Shown here: one piece after another, positions 49,354-58,166 of the stretch
Numbering within the stretch: position 1 is the stretch's first letter
How the letters are laid out: each line of letters opens with the position of its first letter
Assembly: GCF_030705305.1 (NCBI RefSeq)
Contig: NZ_JAUZEE010000002.1
Span: 1 to 64,000 of the forward strand
Length of the DNA stretch: 64,000 bases
Direction of reading: 5' to 3'
From: Leptothrix discophora
GTDB lineage: Bacteria; Pseudomonadota; Gammaproteobacteria; Burkholderiales; Burkholderiaceae_C
Made by a program: the position numbers and the translations under genes
The notes under the pieces: model-generated
The model's database searches: none
What the model was told of the DNA's origin: nothing
Seen by the model: only the letters and a program-made list of their open reading frames with translations

Positions 49354-51378
49354 ATGAACCGCATCCATCGGATCGTCCGGAGCCGGACGACCGGGCGCCC
49401 CGTCGCCTGCCCCGTCAACGTCAACGTCAACGTCAACGTCAACGCCTGCGCCCAGGCCCACGGACCGGATCGAGTCCGTGTTCAAGCCACGGCCGGGATG
49501 GCGCTGCTGCCCGTGGCTGCATCGTTCCTGCTCGCCGTTGTCGGCGTCATCGCTCCGGTCCGGGCGGCGCCGCAGGTCGCGGCCGTGGGCAGCGGCAGTG
49601 GCCCGCTGCCAGCGGCGCTCGGCCTGCGTGCCGCCGATGGGGCGATCCAGTCGGGCAACGCGCGTGCCGTGCACGAGGTGACCGCCGTGCCCACCGAGCG
49701 GGTGGTGCGTCGCCTGCCGGAGCCCACACCGCCCGCCCGCCCCTTGCCGCCGGACGTGCAGGCCGAGGACGCAGGGGTGGCCGCCGATCCCGCCCTGGCC
49801 GAGAACCCCGCGATGGAGCCGCAGGATTTCCGGGTCTTCGAGGTCGCCAGCGTCGCGCTGGGCGGTCGGTCTGTCCTGCTGTCGGCCGGCCTCAGGGCGG
49901 AGGTGGTGGCCGAGGTGCTGGCCGAGCTGGAACAGGCCCGCGGCGCACCGGTTGGCACCGCCCGCCTGAGCGCGGTCGCCGCGGGCATGCAGCGCGTGCT
50001 CGAACGCGCCGCACCGGGTCAGTTCCGTGTCCACATCCCCGCCCAGAGGCTGCAGGACGGCCGCCTGCTGGTGCAGATCCTGCCGGTGCTGCAGTCGGTC
50101 GCAGGCATTGGCGCACCCGGCTTTGACGCGGTGCAGACCCGCGCGAGCCTGCCGTCGCTGCAGGCCGGCATGGTGCTGCCGCTGCTGCGCGATCCGGTCG
50201 ATCCGCGCGACTGGGCGCTGGCACGCGAGCATCCGCTGCGCCAGGTCGTGCTGCGCCACGTCGAGGCGCCGGGCTCGGACCGCGGCCCGACGGCCGAGGT
50301 CGTCGCGATCGCACCGGCCGGCGGCCAGGCGGGTGAAGTGCGGCTGGACAACTCGGGCAGCGAGGCGGTCGGGCGCTGGATGCTCAGCACGCAGCTGCTG
50401 GACGGCAACCTCAGCGGTGCCGACGACACGCTCAGCCTGACGCTGAGCCGCTCGGCCACGCAGCCCCAGGCGGTGCGCATCGGCGCGCTGAGCTATGTCC
50501 GGCCGATGCCGACCGAACACGCCGCGCTGACGCTGGGCCTGAGCCATGCCGACAGCACCTCCGAGTCGGTCGTGCTGCACGCGGGCGCGCTGGTCGGGCA
50601 GGGCCGCCAGGACGAGCTGAGCGTGTCGCTGGCGCGCTTCCTGCCGACCGGCGCCCAGCGCCCTGGCGAGAGCCTGAAGCTGCTGCACGAGCTGGCGGTC
50701 GAGCGGGTCGACAGCCGCATCGACGTCATGGCCCAGACGCTGATGCGCTCCCGGCGCACGACGGTGGTGCTGGGCCTGGGGCTGGAGTCGCTGCAAGGGT
50801 CTGCCGGCGACCTGCTGCAGCTGCGCCTGATGGCGCAGGGCTACCCGGTCGGCTGGCTCGGCAGCTCCGGCGCGCAGGCCTATGCGGCGGCCCGGACCGG
50901 CGCCGGTGGCGCGGCCTGGCTGCGCGCCTCGGTGCTGGGGCACTGGCGCATCGGCTCGCTGCAACTGCAGTCGCAGACGCTGGCGCAGCACAGCGGGCAG
51001 CGTCTCGTGCCGTCGCACCAGATGCAGCTGACCTCGGCCAGCGCCGGCGTGCGCGGCTTCGTCGACGCGGTGGTCGGCGGGGACTCGGCGCTGGTCCAGC
51101 GCACCGAGCTGCTGGCCGCGCCGATGGCCGGCGCGGCGCTGCTGTGGCGGCCCTATTGGCTCGGCGACATCGGCCGCAAGCTCGGTGGCAACGACGAGCA
51201 GGCGGCGACGCTGTCGAGCATCGGCCTGGGCTTGCGGCTTTCGGTGCCGGACGGCCGCGCGGAGCTGGACGCGAGCGTCGTGCGCAAGCTCGACGGCGCC
51301 CGGCTCGACGTCGCGCCGGGCGCCTCGGTGCCGCGTTCGCGCGATGGCCTGGGCATGTTGGTGCGGATGCGCTTCTGA
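49354..51378 (+). CDS. TpsB-type outer-membrane transporter (ShlB/FhaC family) with an extended leader
   Basis: 674 residues; AAGGA lies 7 nt before the ATG. Residues ~155-235 form a POTRA domain (FRVFEVASVALGG, VHIPAQRLQDGRLLVQIL). The rest is a 16-strand-type barrel (RLDNSGSEAVGRWMLS, LSYVRPM) with the lid-loop motif VRGF (GVRGFVDAVVGGDSALVQRTEL) and a terminal Phe. Such proteins export a TpsA partner, but no TpsA gene lies nearby. The N-terminus (MNRIHRIVRSRTTGRPVAC) resembles the ESPR extension of large exoproteins, followed by a VN repeat and then the hydrophobic signal core (about 48-68, cleavage near VRAA-PQ). Confidence 0.82.
   Translation: MNRIHRIVRSRTTGRPVACPVNVNVNVNVNACAQAHGPDRVRVQATAGMALLPVAASFLLAVVGVIAPVRAAPQVAAVGSGSGPLPAALGLRAADGAIQSGNARAVHEVTAVPTERVVRRLPEPTPPARPLPPDVQAEDAGVAADPALAENPAMEPQDFRVFEVASVALGGRSVLLSAGLRAEVVAEVLAELEQARGAPVGTARLSAVAAGMQRVLERAAPGQFRVHIPAQRLQDGRLLVQILPVLQSVAGIGAPGFDAVQTRASLPSLQAGMVLPLLRDPVDPRDWALAREHPLRQVVLRHVEAPGSDRGPTAEVVAIAPAGGQAGEVRLDNSGSEAVGRWMLSTQLLDGNLSGADDTLSLTLSRSATQPQAVRIGALSYVRPMPTEHAALTLGLSHADSTSESVVLHAGALVGQGRQDELSVSLARFLPTGAQRPGESLKLLHELAVERVDSRIDVMAQTLMRSRRTTVVLGLGLESLQGSAGDLLQLRLMAQGYPVGWLGSSGAQAYAAARTGAGGAAWLRASVLGHWRIGSLQLQSQTLAQHSGQRLVPSHQMQLTSASAGVRGFVDAVVGGDSALVQRTELLAAPMAGAALLWRPYWLGDIGRKLGGNDEQAATLSSIGLGLRLSVPDGRAELDASVVRKLDGARLDVAPGASVPRSRDGLGMLVRMRF
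49414..49443 (+). repeat. Hexanucleotide repeat (GTCAAC)x5 in the TpsB-type leader
   Basis: Five perfect copies of GTCAAC encode (Val-Asn)x5, residues 21-30, between the ESPR-like start and the hydrophobic signal core. Because the unit is six bases, gain or loss of copies keeps the frame and changes only leader length. Confidence 0.95.
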
Positions 51379-51433
51379 GCCCGGGCCGGTCGAGAATTGG
51401 CCCCTTCTGCCGACACCGACCAGGTCAACCGAC

Positions 51434-52984
51434 ATGACGACGACGCCCGCCCAGAACGCTGCACTGAACGCCGCCCCGCTGCCCGACCCGGTCCGCCAGC
51501 CGGCCTATGCCGAACTCGAACGTCGCCATGCCCGGCTGCATCGGCTGGAGCACCTCGGCGCGATCGTCGGCTGGGACCAGGCGGCCAACATGCCGCCCAA
51601 GGGCAACGAGGCCCGCGCCGCCGCGATGGCCGAGCTGGACGCGCTGCTGCACGCCCAGCGCACCGACGCCGCGCTGACCGACCTGCTGGCGCGCGCCGGG
51701 CAGGAGCCGCTGGACGACTGGCAGCGCGCCAACCTGCGCGAGATGCGGCGCGACTGGCGCGCCAGCAACGCGCTGCCGGCCAGCCTGGTCGAGCGCCGCA
51801 CGCTGGCCACCGCACGCTGCGAGCACGCCTGGCGCGGCCAGCGTCCGGCCAACGACTGGGCCGGCTTCGTCGAGAACTTCAAGCCGGTGCTGCAGGTCGC
51901 GCGCGAGGAGGCGCAGCACCTGTCGGACGCCACCGGCGTGTCGCCCTACGACGCGCTGATGGACCGCTACGAGCCGGGCATGACCAGCGCCGAGGTCGGC
52001 CGGGTCTTCAGCGACCTGAAGACCTGGCTGCCCGGCCTGATCCGCGAGGTCCAGGCCCGCCAGGCCAGCGAGCCGCCGGTGCTGCAGCCGCAGGGGCCGT
52101 TCGACCGGCGCACCCAGAAGGCGCTGTCGCTGGAGGTGATGGGACGGCTCGGCTTCGACTTCGATGCCGGCCGGCTCGACGAGAGCACCCACCCGTTCTC
52201 CGGTGGCGTGCCCGAGGACGTGCGGCTGACCACGCGCTACCTCGACGACGACCTGCAGCAGGCGCTGATGGGCACGGTCCACGAGACCGGCCATGCCCGC
52301 TATGAACAGAACCTGCCGCGCAGCTGGCTGGGCCAACCGATCGCGCGGGCGCGCAGCTATGGCATCCACGAGAGCCAGAGCCTGTCCTTCGAGATGCAGC
52401 TGGGCGCTCACCCGGGCTTCGTGGGCCAGATGGCGCCGCTGCTGGCCCGTCACTTCGGGGACCAGCCGGCCTTCGCGCCGGACAACCTGGCCCGGCTGGT
52501 GACGCGGGTCCAGCCCGGCCTGATCCGGGTCGATGCCGACGAGGTTACCTACCCGGCCCACGTGATCCTGCGCTTCGAGATCGAGCAGGCGCTGTTCGAG
52601 GGCGGCCTGGCGGTCGAGGACATCCCGGCGCTGTGGGACGAGAAGATGGCCGCCTACCTGGGCCTGGACACGCGCGGCAACCACCGCGACGGCGCGATGC
52701 AGGACGTGCACTGGCCCAGCGGCGCCTTCGGCTACTTCCCCTGCTACACGCTGGGCGCGATGTTCGCGGCGCAGTGGTTCGCGGCCATGCGCCGGGCCAC
52801 GCCGGACCTGGATGCGCGCCTCGGCGCGGGTGACTTCGCGCCGGTGTTCGGCTGGCTGGGCGAGCACATCTGGTCGCAGGCCTCGCGCTGGGAAACGCCG
52901 GAGCTGGCCTTGCGCGCCAGCGGCGAGCCGCTCAACCCGGCGCACTACCGGGCCCATCTGGAGCGGCGTTACCTGGGCCGCTGA
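51434..52984 (+). CDS. M32-family metallocarboxypeptidase
   Basis: 516 residues, the usual M32 length (Taq/Pfu carboxypeptidase). The zinc motif HEXXH appears as HETGH in GTVHETGHARYEQ, with the downstream Glu in GIHESQS. MDRYEPGMTSAEV, HPFSGGVPEDVRLTTRY and GYFPCYTLGAMFAAQ are family signatures. It is a cytosolic enzyme that trims C-terminal residues from peptides. It follows the TpsB-type gene by 55 bp, but no functional link is evident. Confidence 0.95.
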   Translation: MTTTPAQNAALNAAPLPDPVRQPAYAELERRHARLHRLEHLGAIVGWDQAANMPPKGNEARAAAMAELDALLHAQRTDAALTDLLARAGQEPLDDWQRANLREMRRDWRASNALPASLVERRTLATARCEHAWRGQRPANDWAGFVENFKPVLQVAREEAQHLSDATGVSPYDALMDRYEPGMTSAEVGRVFSDLKTWLPGLIREVQARQASEPPVLQPQGPFDRRTQKALSLEVMGRLGFDFDAGRLDESTHPFSGGVPEDVRLTTRYLDDDLQQALMGTVHETGHARYEQNLPRSWLGQPIARARSYGIHESQSLSFEMQLGAHPGFVGQMAPLLARHFGDQPAFAPDNLARLVTRVQPGLIRVDADEVTYPAHVILRFEIEQALFEGGLAVEDIPALWDEKMAAYLGLDTRGNHRDGAMQDVHWPSGAFGYFPCYTLGAMFAAQWFAAMRRATPDLDARLGAGDFAPVFGWLGEHIWSQASRWETPELALRASGEPLNPAHYRAHLERRYLGR

Positions 52985-53009
52985 ACCGACCCGGTCCCGG
53001 CTGCGGGCG

Positions 53010-55073
53010 TCACGGCATCGGCGAGGCGTCCGGCGTGTCCAGCTGGCGCGCCAGCGCAGGCCAGCCGCCGTCGCCGTTCCAGACCAGGCTGCGGCCGCGC
53101 GGATCGGCCCCCAGGCCGGTCGACGGCCGCAACGGTGCCTGGCCGCTGGCGGCGTCGTCCCGGCCGGCATCGAGCCAGCGGGCCAGCGCGCCCTCGATCG
53201 CGAAGCGCAGCCGCAGCGAGACGCCGCGGCGCGGGCGTTCCTCGACGGTGATCTCGTTGTCCGACCAGCCGCGCGGGTTGTAGCCGATGGCCAGCGCGGC
53301 GCGGCTGCTCATGCGGTAGCCGATCTCGGCACCGTAGCCGGTGGCCTTGCCCTCGATCGCGTCGTCGCGGCCGGCGACATGGGTGCTCAGGCTCCAGCGG
53401 CGGTCGCCCACGCGGCTTTGCTCCCAGGTCCAGCGGGCGATCCAGATGTCGGTGCGGCGCAGCAGGGGCGAGCCGCTGGCGGCGTCGGTGCGCAGCTCGT
53501 CGCGGTCGAGCCGGCGCGAGACCCGCAGCATGGCGCTTTGCTGCGCATCCAGGATGTAGGACGCGTGTCCGAGCCAGATGCGCGCGCGCCGGTCGGCCTG
53601 GCCAGCGGCGGCGTTCTCGGCGGCCGCATCGACCTCGCGGCCGGCCCAGGTCATGCGCGTGAGCAGGTGCAGCGCGCGCACCTGCGGCTCGCGCCAGCCC
53701 AGCGAGAAGGCGCCCTTGTAGTCGGTCGTGCCCTGCGACGGCGAGCCATGCGGTTGGCTGCGCTCGATCGTCACGCGCAGCGAACTGAGCCAGTCGTCGG
53801 CCAGGCGGCGGGTCAGGCGCGACTCGTGGAAGGCGCTGTCGGTGGTGCTGGAGTTGACCGCGCTGAGGGCGGTCGAGAACGAGGCCAGCGGGAAGCGGCT
53901 GGTCGACAGCCGGAAGCCGGCCTGGGTCGCCCGCACCGGCGTGCTGCCGGCCAGCGGCACGGCCTGTTCGAGCTGGGTGTCCAGGCCCCAGCGCGGGGCC
54001 GGCGTCCAGCTGCGTCGCCAGCCCAGCACGCCCAGCGTGTCGGCCGGATCGGCCAGGCTGTGGCGCCGCACCTGGGTCCAGACCGAGCCGCGGCCGCTGC
54101 CGTCGGGCAGTTCCAGGCCGATGCGCTGCTGGTAGGCCGCCGGCAGGGTCATCGCCTCCTCGTCGCCGGCCAGGCCCAGGCGGGGCGCCAGCCGCCAGGA
54201 CGCCCGGCTGCCGGCCGGCAGCAGGCCGTCGGGCGTGGTCCAGCGCCAGTCCGCGCCGATCTCGAAGGCGCGGGCCGAGCGTTCCGGTGCCACGGCCGGG
54301 TCCTGCTGGCCGATCGGCTGGCCGACCCGCGCCATCAGGCTCAGGCCGCTGCCGTCGACCGGCTCGAAGCGGCCACGCCAGAAGGCCATCGAGCCTTGCG
54401 CGGCGGGCGCGTAGCGGGTGTCGGGTTCGGGCGCGAGGCGGGCCGCGTGCAGGCCCAGTTCGCTGACCCAGCGCCAGCCGGGCGGCGCCGGCGCATCGGC
54501 CGGGGCACCGTCCGTCGCGGGCAGCGCCGGTGCATCGTCCGAACGCCAGCGCCAGCCGAGTTCGCGGTCACGCCGGCGCAGTTCCGTCAGCGGCGTCTGC
54601 GGCAGGTCCGAGACCTCGATGCTGCGGTCGCGCTGCCAGAGGTAGAGCTCATGCGCGGGACCGAGCCGGACCTGCGCGCCGACCCGCGTCGTGCGGCCGG
54701 TGGGCGGGCGTTCATAGGACAGGTCGAAGCCGTAGGACGGCTGGCGGCTCAGCAGCTGGATGTAGCGGCCGTCCCCGCCGGCCTGGCCGGGCGTGCCGCG
54801 CGGGTTGTCCAGGAAGGACGGCTGCACCACGTCCAGCGCGGCGCTCAGGCCGGGTCCGAGGTCGACCTCGCGGCGCTGGCCGTTGCGGCGGTAGATCGCG
54901 TCGCGGTCGGCCACCAGGGCGGTGTCGCTCAGGGTGTCGAGGAACTCCCGCGGCTTCTCGCGCACCGCGGGCGGCGCGTCGGCCGGCGTCTGGGCGCCGC
55001 TGTCGGGAGCGGTCAGCGCCAGCAGCAGGCTGGCACCGAGGCAACGGATGGGGTGTGGGGGAGGCTTCGGCAA
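53010..55073 (-). CDS. Outer-membrane beta-barrel protein of unknown function
   Basis: 687 residues with a TTG start at 55073; the start is uncertain because no ATG or ribosome site is near. A signal peptide is likely (LGASLLLALTAPDSGAQ). The mature protein is made of alternating short strands and turns (YGFDLSYERP, RVGAQVRLG, SLSTHVAGRDD, AEIGYRMSSRAALAIGYNPRGW) and ends in RGVSLRLRFAIEGAL, like barrels fused to the C-terminus of large betaproteobacterial surface proteins. No plug or TonB box seen. Its substrate is unknown. The next gene downstream is the convergent M32 gene. Confidence 0.7.
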   Translation of the reverse strand: MPKPPPHPIRCLGASLLLALTAPDSGAQTPADAPPAVREKPREFLDTLSDTALVADRDAIYRRNGQRREVDLGPGLSAALDVVQPSFLDNPRGTPGQAGGDGRYIQLLSRQPSYGFDLSYERPPTGRTTRVGAQVRLGPAHELYLWQRDRSIEVSDLPQTPLTELRRRDRELGWRWRSDDAPALPATDGAPADAPAPPGWRWVSELGLHAARLAPEPDTRYAPAAQGSMAFWRGRFEPVDGSGLSLMARVGQPIGQQDPAVAPERSARAFEIGADWRWTTPDGLLPAGSRASWRLAPRLGLAGDEEAMTLPAAYQQRIGLELPDGSGRGSVWTQVRRHSLADPADTLGVLGWRRSWTPAPRWGLDTQLEQAVPLAGSTPVRATQAGFRLSTSRFPLASFSTALSAVNSSTTDSAFHESRLTRRLADDWLSSLRVTIERSQPHGSPSQGTTDYKGAFSLGWREPQVRALHLLTRMTWAGREVDAAAENAAAGQADRRARIWLGHASYILDAQQSAMLRVSRRLDRDELRTDAASGSPLLRRTDIWIARWTWEQSRVGDRRWSLSTHVAGRDDAIEGKATGYGAEIGYRMSSRAALAIGYNPRGWSDNEITVEERPRRGVSLRLRFAIEGALARWLDAGRDDAASGQAPLRPSTGLGADPRGRSLVWNGDGGWPALARQLDTPDASPMP

Positions 55074-55111
55074 GGTCGCGCGACTGTGCCGATGGAAGAT
55101 GAAGGCCAGAT

Positions 55112-55138
55112 GTACAGCGTGTGCAGTACAGCGTGTGC
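55112..55138. repeat. 13-bp direct repeat upstream of the barrel gene
   Basis: GTACAGCGTGTGC at 55112-55124 and again at 55126-55138, a 14-bp period. It lies 39-65 bp upstream of the barrel start and 32 bp after the CusF-like stop. A tandem operator for the barrel gene is possible; no regulator can be named. Confidence 0.55.
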
Positions 55139-55169
55139 CGTGCGTCCGCGCTCGTTGCCCGTGACCGGC

Positions 55170-55478
55170 TCAGCGCACCAGCGTCAGCCGCGTGACGGTG
55201 TAGAGGCCGGAGACCTTCTCGGCGTCGAAACGGACCCGGTCGCCGGCCTTGAGCTGGTCCAGCCACTGCGGATCGCGCACCCGGTAGGCCATCGCCATCG
55301 CCGGCAGGTTCAGGTCGGCGAGCGGGCCGTGCTTGATCGTCACCTTGGCCTGGCCCTTGTCGACCCGCATGACCTCGCCGACGTGCTCCTGGGCCAGCGC
55401 TGCGCCGCCCACGAGCGTGCCGACGACCAGCAGCGCAAGGGCCGCCAGGGGGCGGCTCAGGACTTCGGAAACGTGCAT
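55170..55478 (-). CDS. CusF-like periplasmic copper-binding protein
   Basis: 102 residues. A signal peptide (hydrophobic ALALLVVGTLVGG, cleavage near ALAQ) is followed by a small beta-barrel: KVTIKHGPLADLNLPAMAMAYRV and VRFDAEKVSGLYTVTRL match CusF-type domains. The metal ligands His (KHGP) and the two Met (PAMAMAY) are present. The Trp that stacks on copper in E. coli CusF is Leu here. Probably binds Cu(I)/Ag(I) in the periplasm. No cusAB or copA gene is nearby. It lies about 100 bp upstream of the barrel gene in the same direction. Confidence 0.82.
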   Translation of the reverse strand: MHVSEVLSRPLAALALLVVGTLVGGAALAQEHVGEVMRVDKGQAKVTIKHGPLADLNLPAMAMAYRVRDPQWLDQLKAGDRVRFDAEKVSGLYTVTRLTLVR

Positions 55479-55638
55479 GGTCGGACTCCGTCAGGTGGGT
55501 GGCGCGGGAGGGTCAAGGGATTGAACCACGACCGTGCCGAGCCGCACGTGACGCATGTCCGGTCGCGGGGGCTGTCCCTAGAATCCGCGTCGTTCGCGCC
55601 GGCCAGCCCGGCGCTCCCTGCCGCATCCGGAGCCTGCC

Positions 55639-56559
55639 ATGACGAACCCCGCCGCCACCCCGCCTGCCTCGGTCGACCTCGGCCACGTGCCCTCGCGCGA
55701 CAAGGCCGAGATCCTGGCCCAGGCGCTGCCCTACATCCGCAAGTTCCACGGCAAGACGCTGGTCATCAAGTACGGCGGCAACGCCATGACCGACCCGGCG
55801 CTGCAGGCCGACTTCGCCGAGGACATCGTGCTGCTCAAGCTGGTCGGCATGAACCCGATCGTGGTGCACGGCGGCGGCCCGCAGATCGACGAGGCGCTCA
55901 ACCGCCTGGGCAAGAAGGGCACCTTCATCCAGGGCATGCGCGTGACCGACGAGGAGACCATGGAGGTGGTCGAGTGGGTGCTCGGCGGCGAGGTCCAGCA
56001 GGACATCGTCGGCCTGATCAACGCCGCCGGCGGCAAGGCGGTCGGCCTGACCGGCCGAGACGGCGCCATGATCCGGGCCCGCAAGATGCGCCTGGCCGAC
56101 CGCGACGACCCGAGCAAGGAACACGACGTCGGCCAGGTCGGCGAGATCGAGTCGATCGACCCGAGCGTGGTCAAGGCGCTGCAGGACGACGCCTTCATCC
56201 CGGTCATCAGCCCGATCGGCTTCGGCGAGCACAACGAGAGCTACAACATCAACGCCGACCTGGTCGCCAGCAAGCTGGCCGAGGTGCTCAAGGCCGAGAA
56301 GCTGGTGATGCTCACCAACATCAAGGGCGTGCTGGACAAGTCCGGCGAGCTGCTGACCGACCTGACCGCGCGCCGCATCGACGAGCTGTTCGCCGACGGC
56401 ACCATCAGCGGCGGCATGCTGCCCAAGATCGCCGGGGCGCTCGACGCGGCCAGGAGCGGCGTCAACGCGGTCCACATCGTGGACGGCCGCGTGCCGCACG
56501 TGCTGCTGCTGGAGATCCTGACCGACCAGGCCTTCGGCACGATGATCCGGGCCCGGTGA
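55639..56559 (+). CDS. argB: N-acetylglutamate kinase
   Basis: 306 residues. ArgB phosphorylates N-acetylglutamate, the second step of arginine synthesis. [31 protein letters not shown] and [25 protein letters not shown] are diagnostic. The N-terminal helix ([12 protein letters not shown] region) is of the arginine-inhibited hexameric type. GGAG precedes the ATG and a TAGAAT at 55579-55584 may be its -10 box. The GTG start of the nucleotidase gene overlaps its stop. Confidence 0.97.
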   Translation: MTNPAATPPASVDLGHVPSRDKAEILAQALPYIRKFHGKTLVIKYGGNAMTDPALQADFAEDIVLLKLVGMNPIVVHGGGPQIDEALNRLGKKGTFIQGMRVTDEETMEVVEWVLGGEVQQDIVGLINAAGGKAVGLTGRDGAMIRARKMRLADRDDPSKEHDVGQVGEIESIDPSVVKALQDDAFIPVISPIGFGEHNESYNINADLVASKLAEVLKAEKLVMLTNIKGVLDKSGELLTDLTARRIDELFADGTISGGMLPKIAGALDAARSGVNAVHIVDGRVPHVLLLEILTDQAFGTMIRAR

Positions 56560-57371
56560 TCCCCGCGCGCCGGGCCCGTCCCGATCCGCGCCACGCCCGC
56601 CCGCGCGTGGCGTTCGGCGGAACGTCCGCCACGCGCGGGCGGGACGGCTCGGCGCCGGTCTGGCTGTTCGACCTCGACGACACGCTGCACGACGCCGGCG
56701 TGTCGGCCTTCCGCGGCATCAACGTCGCGATGACCGACTACATCGAGCGCGAGCTGGCGGTCGACCGCGCCGAGGCCGATCGCCTGCGCGGCCACTACTG
56801 GGCCCGCTACGGCGCGACGATGCTGGGCCTGATCCGCCACCACGGCGTGCGGGCGCCGCATTTCCTGCACGACACCCACCGTCTGCCCGGCCTGGAACAG
56901 CGCCTGCGCGCGCATCCGCACGACCTGGCGGCGCTGGCCCGCCTGCCGGGTCGGCGGCTGATCCTGACCAATGCGCCGCGCGCCTATGCCGAGCGGGTGC
57001 TGGATGCGCTGGGCATGCGCCGCCTGTTCCACGGCATCGTGGCCATCGAGCAGATGCGCATGTTCGGCCACTGGCGGCCCAAGCCCGATGCGCGCATGTT
57101 CCGCGCGCTGTGCACGAAGCTGCGCGTGCGACCGTCGCGCTGCGTGCTGGTCGAGGACACGCTGGCGCACCAGAAGTCGGCCCGTGCGGTCGGCCTGCAC
57201 ACGGTCTGGATGCAGCGCTGGCTGCTCTCGCGCGGCAGCGCGCACGGGCCCGAAGCAGGTCTGGAACTGCGCCGCAAGCCCGCATTCGTGTGTGACAGAA
57301 TCCGCGCCCTGCCGGACCTGCTCCGGATCCGGCAGCGGCCTTCCCAACGACCGAGACCGATCCCCCGATGA
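56556..57371 (+). CDS. HAD-family pyrimidine 5'-nucleotidase
   Basis: 271 residues if started at the GTG at 56556, which overlaps the argB stop; a GTG at 56607 is the alternative. HAD motif I is [13 protein letters not shown] (Asp39, Asp41), motif [13 protein letters not shown], motif III KPDARMF, motif [19 protein letters not shown]. It matches the PpnN/SDT1-like pyrimidine nucleotidases always found between argB and slmA in this group. The first ~30 residues are Arg/Pro-rich, not conserved, and encoded by the palindrome. slmA overlaps by 4 nt. Confidence 0.9.
   Translation: MIPARRARPDPRHARPRVAFGGTSATRGRDGSAPVWLFDLDDTLHDAGVSAFRGINVAMTDYIERELAVDRAEADRLRGHYWARYGATMLGLIRHHGVRAPHFLHDTHRLPGLEQRLRAHPHDLAALARLPGRRLILTNAPRAYAERVLDALGMRRLFHGIVAIEQMRMFGHWRPKPDARMFRALCTKLRVRPSRCVLVEDTLAHQKSARAVGLHTVWMQRWLLSRGSAHGPEAGLELRRKPAFVCDRIRALPDLLRIRQRPSQRPRPIPR
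56596..56643. repeat. Perfect 17-bp palindrome at the argB-nucleotidase junction
   Basis: Arms CCCGCCCGCGCGTGGCG (56596-56612) and its exact complement (56627-56643), 14-bp spacer. Inside the spacer region GTTC and GAAC can also pair. It begins 37 bp past the argB stop, within codons 14-30 of the longest nucleotidase frame. There is no T-run, so it is not a standard terminator. Confidence 0.8.
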
Positions 57372-58123
57372 CCCTGCACCTGCGCGCTCACTGGCCCTTG
57401 CAAGCGATGGCGGATCCGATCGGCGACGCCGGCGGCGCGGCCCACCCGACGCTGCTGGCCGACGACGAGGCCGATCCCGGCAGGGCCGCACCGATCGAGG
57501 CCGTGACGTCCGATGCCATGACTGCCGAGGCTGCACCGGCCCGCAAGCGGCCCAAGCCCGGCGAGCGCCGCATCCAGATCCTGCAGACGCTGGCCGGCAT
57601 GCTGGAACAGCCCGGCGCCGAGCGCATCACGACCGCCTCGCTGGCGGCCCGGCTCGAGGTCAGCGAGGCCGCGCTCTACCGCCACTTCGCCAGCAAGGCG
57701 CAGATGTTCGAGGGCCTGATCGAGTTCATCGAGCAGAGCATGTTCACGCTGCTCAACCAGGTCCAGGAACGCGAGAGCGACCCGCGCCTGCAGGTCGCGC
57801 GCAGCCTGACGATGCTGCTGCAGTTCGCCGAGAAAAACCCCGGCATGACCCGCGTGATGGTGGGCGACGCGCTGGTCTACGAGCATGAGCGCCTGCTCGC
57901 GCGCATGAACCAGTTCTTCGACCGCATCGAGTCGATGCTGCGCACCAGCCTGCGTGCGCTGGCCGATGCGCGCGGCTCGCTGACGCCGACGGTGGACGCC
58001 ACCGCGCAAGCCTCGGCACTGGTCGCCTTCGTGCTCGGCCGGCTGCAGCGCTACACCCGCTCGGGCTTCAAGCGCAGCCCGACCGAGCACCTCGACGCCG
58101 CCCTGCACCTGCTGGTTCCCTGA
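57368..58123 (+). CDS. slmA: Nucleoid occlusion factor SlmA (TetR family)
   Basis: 251 residues from the ATG that overlaps the nucleotidase stop. The core starts at RKRPKPGERRIQILQTLAGML; the HTH is ITTASLAARLEVSEAALYRHF and ASKAQMFEGLIEFIEQS follows, as in SlmA. SlmA binds chromosomal sites and breaks FtsZ polymers over the nucleoid. The first ~50 residues are a non-conserved Ala/Asp-rich extension; an internal ATG at 57518 would give a 201-residue protein nearer the usual 198. Both starts are plausible. Confidence 0.9.
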   Translation: MTLHLRAHWPLQAMADPIGDAGGAAHPTLLADDEADPGRAAPIEAVTSDAMTAEAAPARKRPKPGERRIQILQTLAGMLEQPGAERITTASLAARLEVSEAALYRHFASKAQMFEGLIEFIEQSMFTLLNQVQERESDPRLQVARSLTMLLQFAEKNPGMTRVMVGDALVYEHERLLARMNQFFDRIESMLRTSLRALADARGSLTPTVDATAQASALVAFVLGRLQRYTRSGFKRSPTEHLDAALHLLVP

Positions 58124-58166
58124 GGCCGCCGACGCGGCAGGCCGGCTGCGTAAACTGCCGGCCACC

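Noticed and set aside
49414-49443. CRISPR-like or satellite array
   Set aside because: The unit is only 6 bp with no spacers; it is a coding microsatellite.
52812-57371. A 1519-codon open frame across the barrel, CusF-like and argB genes
   Set aside because: It runs antisense to or out of frame with real genes; only its last ~270 codons (the nucleotidase) look like protein. High GC lowers stop-codon frequency and creates such frames.
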